23,767 nt of DNA from an uncultured Erysipelotrichaceae bacterium (lineage in GTDB: Bacteria > Bacillota_I > Bacilli_A > RF39 > UBA660): the NCBI GenBank assembly GCA_902797005.1, contig CADBRE010000090.1:1-23767 (forward strand). The letters run 5' to 3'. Made by a program: the position numbers and the translations under genes. The notes below the pieces were generated by a model that saw only the letters and a list, made by a program, of their open reading frames with translations, had not been told where the DNA came from and did no database searches. Every line of letters begins with the position of its first letter. Within the stretch, counting starts at the first letter, position 1. Positions 23,455-23,767 of this stretch are shown in pieces.

Positions 23455-23487
23455 TGTAGAAATTGCAGAAAAATTGCAGTTTCTACA
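23455..23487. repeat. Inverted repeat abutting the downstream attachment core
   Basis: TGTAGAAA (23455-23462) pairs with TTTCTACA (23480-23487), with inner TGCA/TGCA pairing and a direct repeat TTGCAG (23463-23468, 23474-23479). The right arm ends at the base before the core at 23488, as expected for recombinase binding beside a crossover site. Confidence 0.55.
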
Positions 23488-23532
23488 CCATGTGGCAGTG
23501 GTAAAAAATATAAACAATGTTGTGGTAAATAG
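23488..23532 (+). pseudogene. Orphan secA 3' end (displaced SecA C-terminal tail)
   Basis: Reading from 23488 the frame gives PCGSGKKYKQCCGK and then TAG. It aligns with the live SecA tail PCGSGLKYKNCCGR with all three visible zinc cysteines kept, but has no start or upstream coding sequence. It begins at a second copy of CCATGTGGCAG. It is best read as the secA 3' end displaced when the element integrated. The tail is so well preserved that the event may be recent. Confidence 0.85.
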
Positions 23533-23581
23533 TCATTTAGACCAATAAATATAAAGGTATTAGAAAAAATATTAAATTACG

Positions 23582-23610
23582 AAAAGTTGCAATTTATTGC
23601 AATTTTTTTG
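23582..23610 (+). terminator. Terminator-like hairpin downstream of the orphan secA tail (arm motif copy 2)
   Basis: AAAGTTGCAA pairs with TTGCAATTTT around TTTA, followed by T residues, so it can act as an intrinsic terminator. The same 21 bases are nearly identical to the motif at 21224-21244. Confidence 0.55.
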
Positions 23611-23611
23611 T

Positions 23612-23633
23612 TTTAGATACAGTTTAGATACAG
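23612..23633 (+). repeat. Tandem 11-bp repeat beyond the orphan secA tail
   Basis: TTTAGATACAG twice in tandem, period 11. The sequence differs from the TACATACGTTT repeats but the size, period and position relative to the secA tail and arm motif are the same. Confidence 0.65.
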
Positions 23634-23674
23634 TAAAACTAATAAAAGTCTTATAAATAATGGATATAATTTTA

Positions 23675-23683
23675 TGATATAAT
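23675..23683 (+). promoter_or_regulatory. Extended -10 promoter of the GNAT gene
   Basis: TGA then TATAAT, 19 bases before the ATG. Another TATAAT lies at 23665-23670. Confidence 0.45.
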
Positions 23684-23702
23684 AATTATAGGAGTTGATA
23701 AT

Positions 23703-23767
23703 ATGAATTTGTTTTTAAGAGAACCAGCATTAGAAGATAAAGAAGAAGTATTAAAAATGTGTAAGGA
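23703..23767 (+). CDS. GNAT-family acetyltransferase, N-terminal fragment (3' truncated)
   Basis: Only 21 complete codons are in the window, starting MNLFLREPALEDKEEVLKMC. The pattern L-R-x-P-x-x-x-D-K-E-E-V is common at the start of GCN5-related N-acetyltransferases. GGAG (23691-23694) lies 8 bases before the ATG. It is the first gene beyond the secA insertion site. The substrate cannot be told from this fragment. Confidence 0.6.
   Translation, partial: MNLFLREPALEDKEEVLKMCK

Larger units (their letters stand above)
21129..23487. mobile_element. Putative integrated element of about 2.36 kb in the secA 3' end
   Basis: The element is bounded by the 11-bp core CCATGTGGCAG (21129-21139 and 23488-23498). 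The upstream junction keeps secA in frame with a complete tail. The downstream junction is followed by a displaced secA tail. This is the classic arrangement left by a site-specific recombinase using a gene 3' end as target. Cargo is two overlapping genes, a multi-zinc-ribbon nuclease and a HEPN-type protein. No integrase, resolvase or replication gene is present, so it is either moved in trans or immobilised. Arm-like repeats (TACATACGTTT type) lie inside both ends, and an inverted repeat abuts the downstream core. Boundaries are seen; mobility is inferred. Confidence 0.72.

Overview
The window is AT-rich chromosomal DNA from a Bacillota bacterium, most likely Bacilli or an Erysipelotrichia/Mollicutes-like gut lineage. 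It uses the standard code: TGG encodes Trp and TGA is a true stop, for example in dnaX. It carries sporulation genes (bofA, spoVT, spoIID, a spoIIQ-like gene). Its SRP RNA is the short type without an Alu domain, unlike B. subtilis. The lineage is inferred from gene content and order and cannot be fixed further by reading alone.

Layout. (1) 1-2964: the end of gyrB, then gyrA, typical of the origin region. (2) 2965-3548: an intergenic stretch with five ParB-type parS sites in about 420 bp, then a short SRP RNA gene whose terminator runs straight into the ribosome site of tadA. (3) 3549-13730: a tightly packed housekeeping block of tadA, dnaX, ybaB, recR, bofA, holB, ricT, a tRNA adenine methyltransferase, rsmI, pth and mfd. 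It covers clamp loading, recombinational repair, a sporulation checkpoint, RNA modification and maturation, peptidyl-tRNA recycling and transcription-coupled repair. Many genes overlap or share ribosome sites with stop codons, so most of it is probably polycistronic. (4) 13785-21173: shorter transcription units, most ended by clear hairpin terminators: spoVT, rpmE, rpiB, spoIID-spoIIQ, a LytTR regulator, a cold-shock gene, long-form hpf and secA.

(5) 21129-23532: the unusual part. A block of about 2.36 kb sits inside the 3' end of secA. It lies between two copies of an 11-bp core (CCATGTGGCAG). The upstream copy is in the intact secA tail. The downstream copy starts an orphan second secA tail (PCGSGKKYKQCCGK, then stop). 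This is the expected scar of a site-specifically integrated element that re-supplies the gene's 3' end. The element has no integrase. Its two overlapping genes encode a four-zinc-ribbon nuclease with an internal EDxHD/Vsr-like PD-(D/E)xK-type domain and a NUMOD-like tail, and a 206-residue HEPN-type protein with an R-N-x3-H motif. TACATACGTTT-type double repeats bracket this cargo. The DNA beyond the orphan tail repeats the design seen beyond the live tail, which suggests more than one round of insertion by related elements. The window ends in the first codons of a GNAT acetyltransferase.
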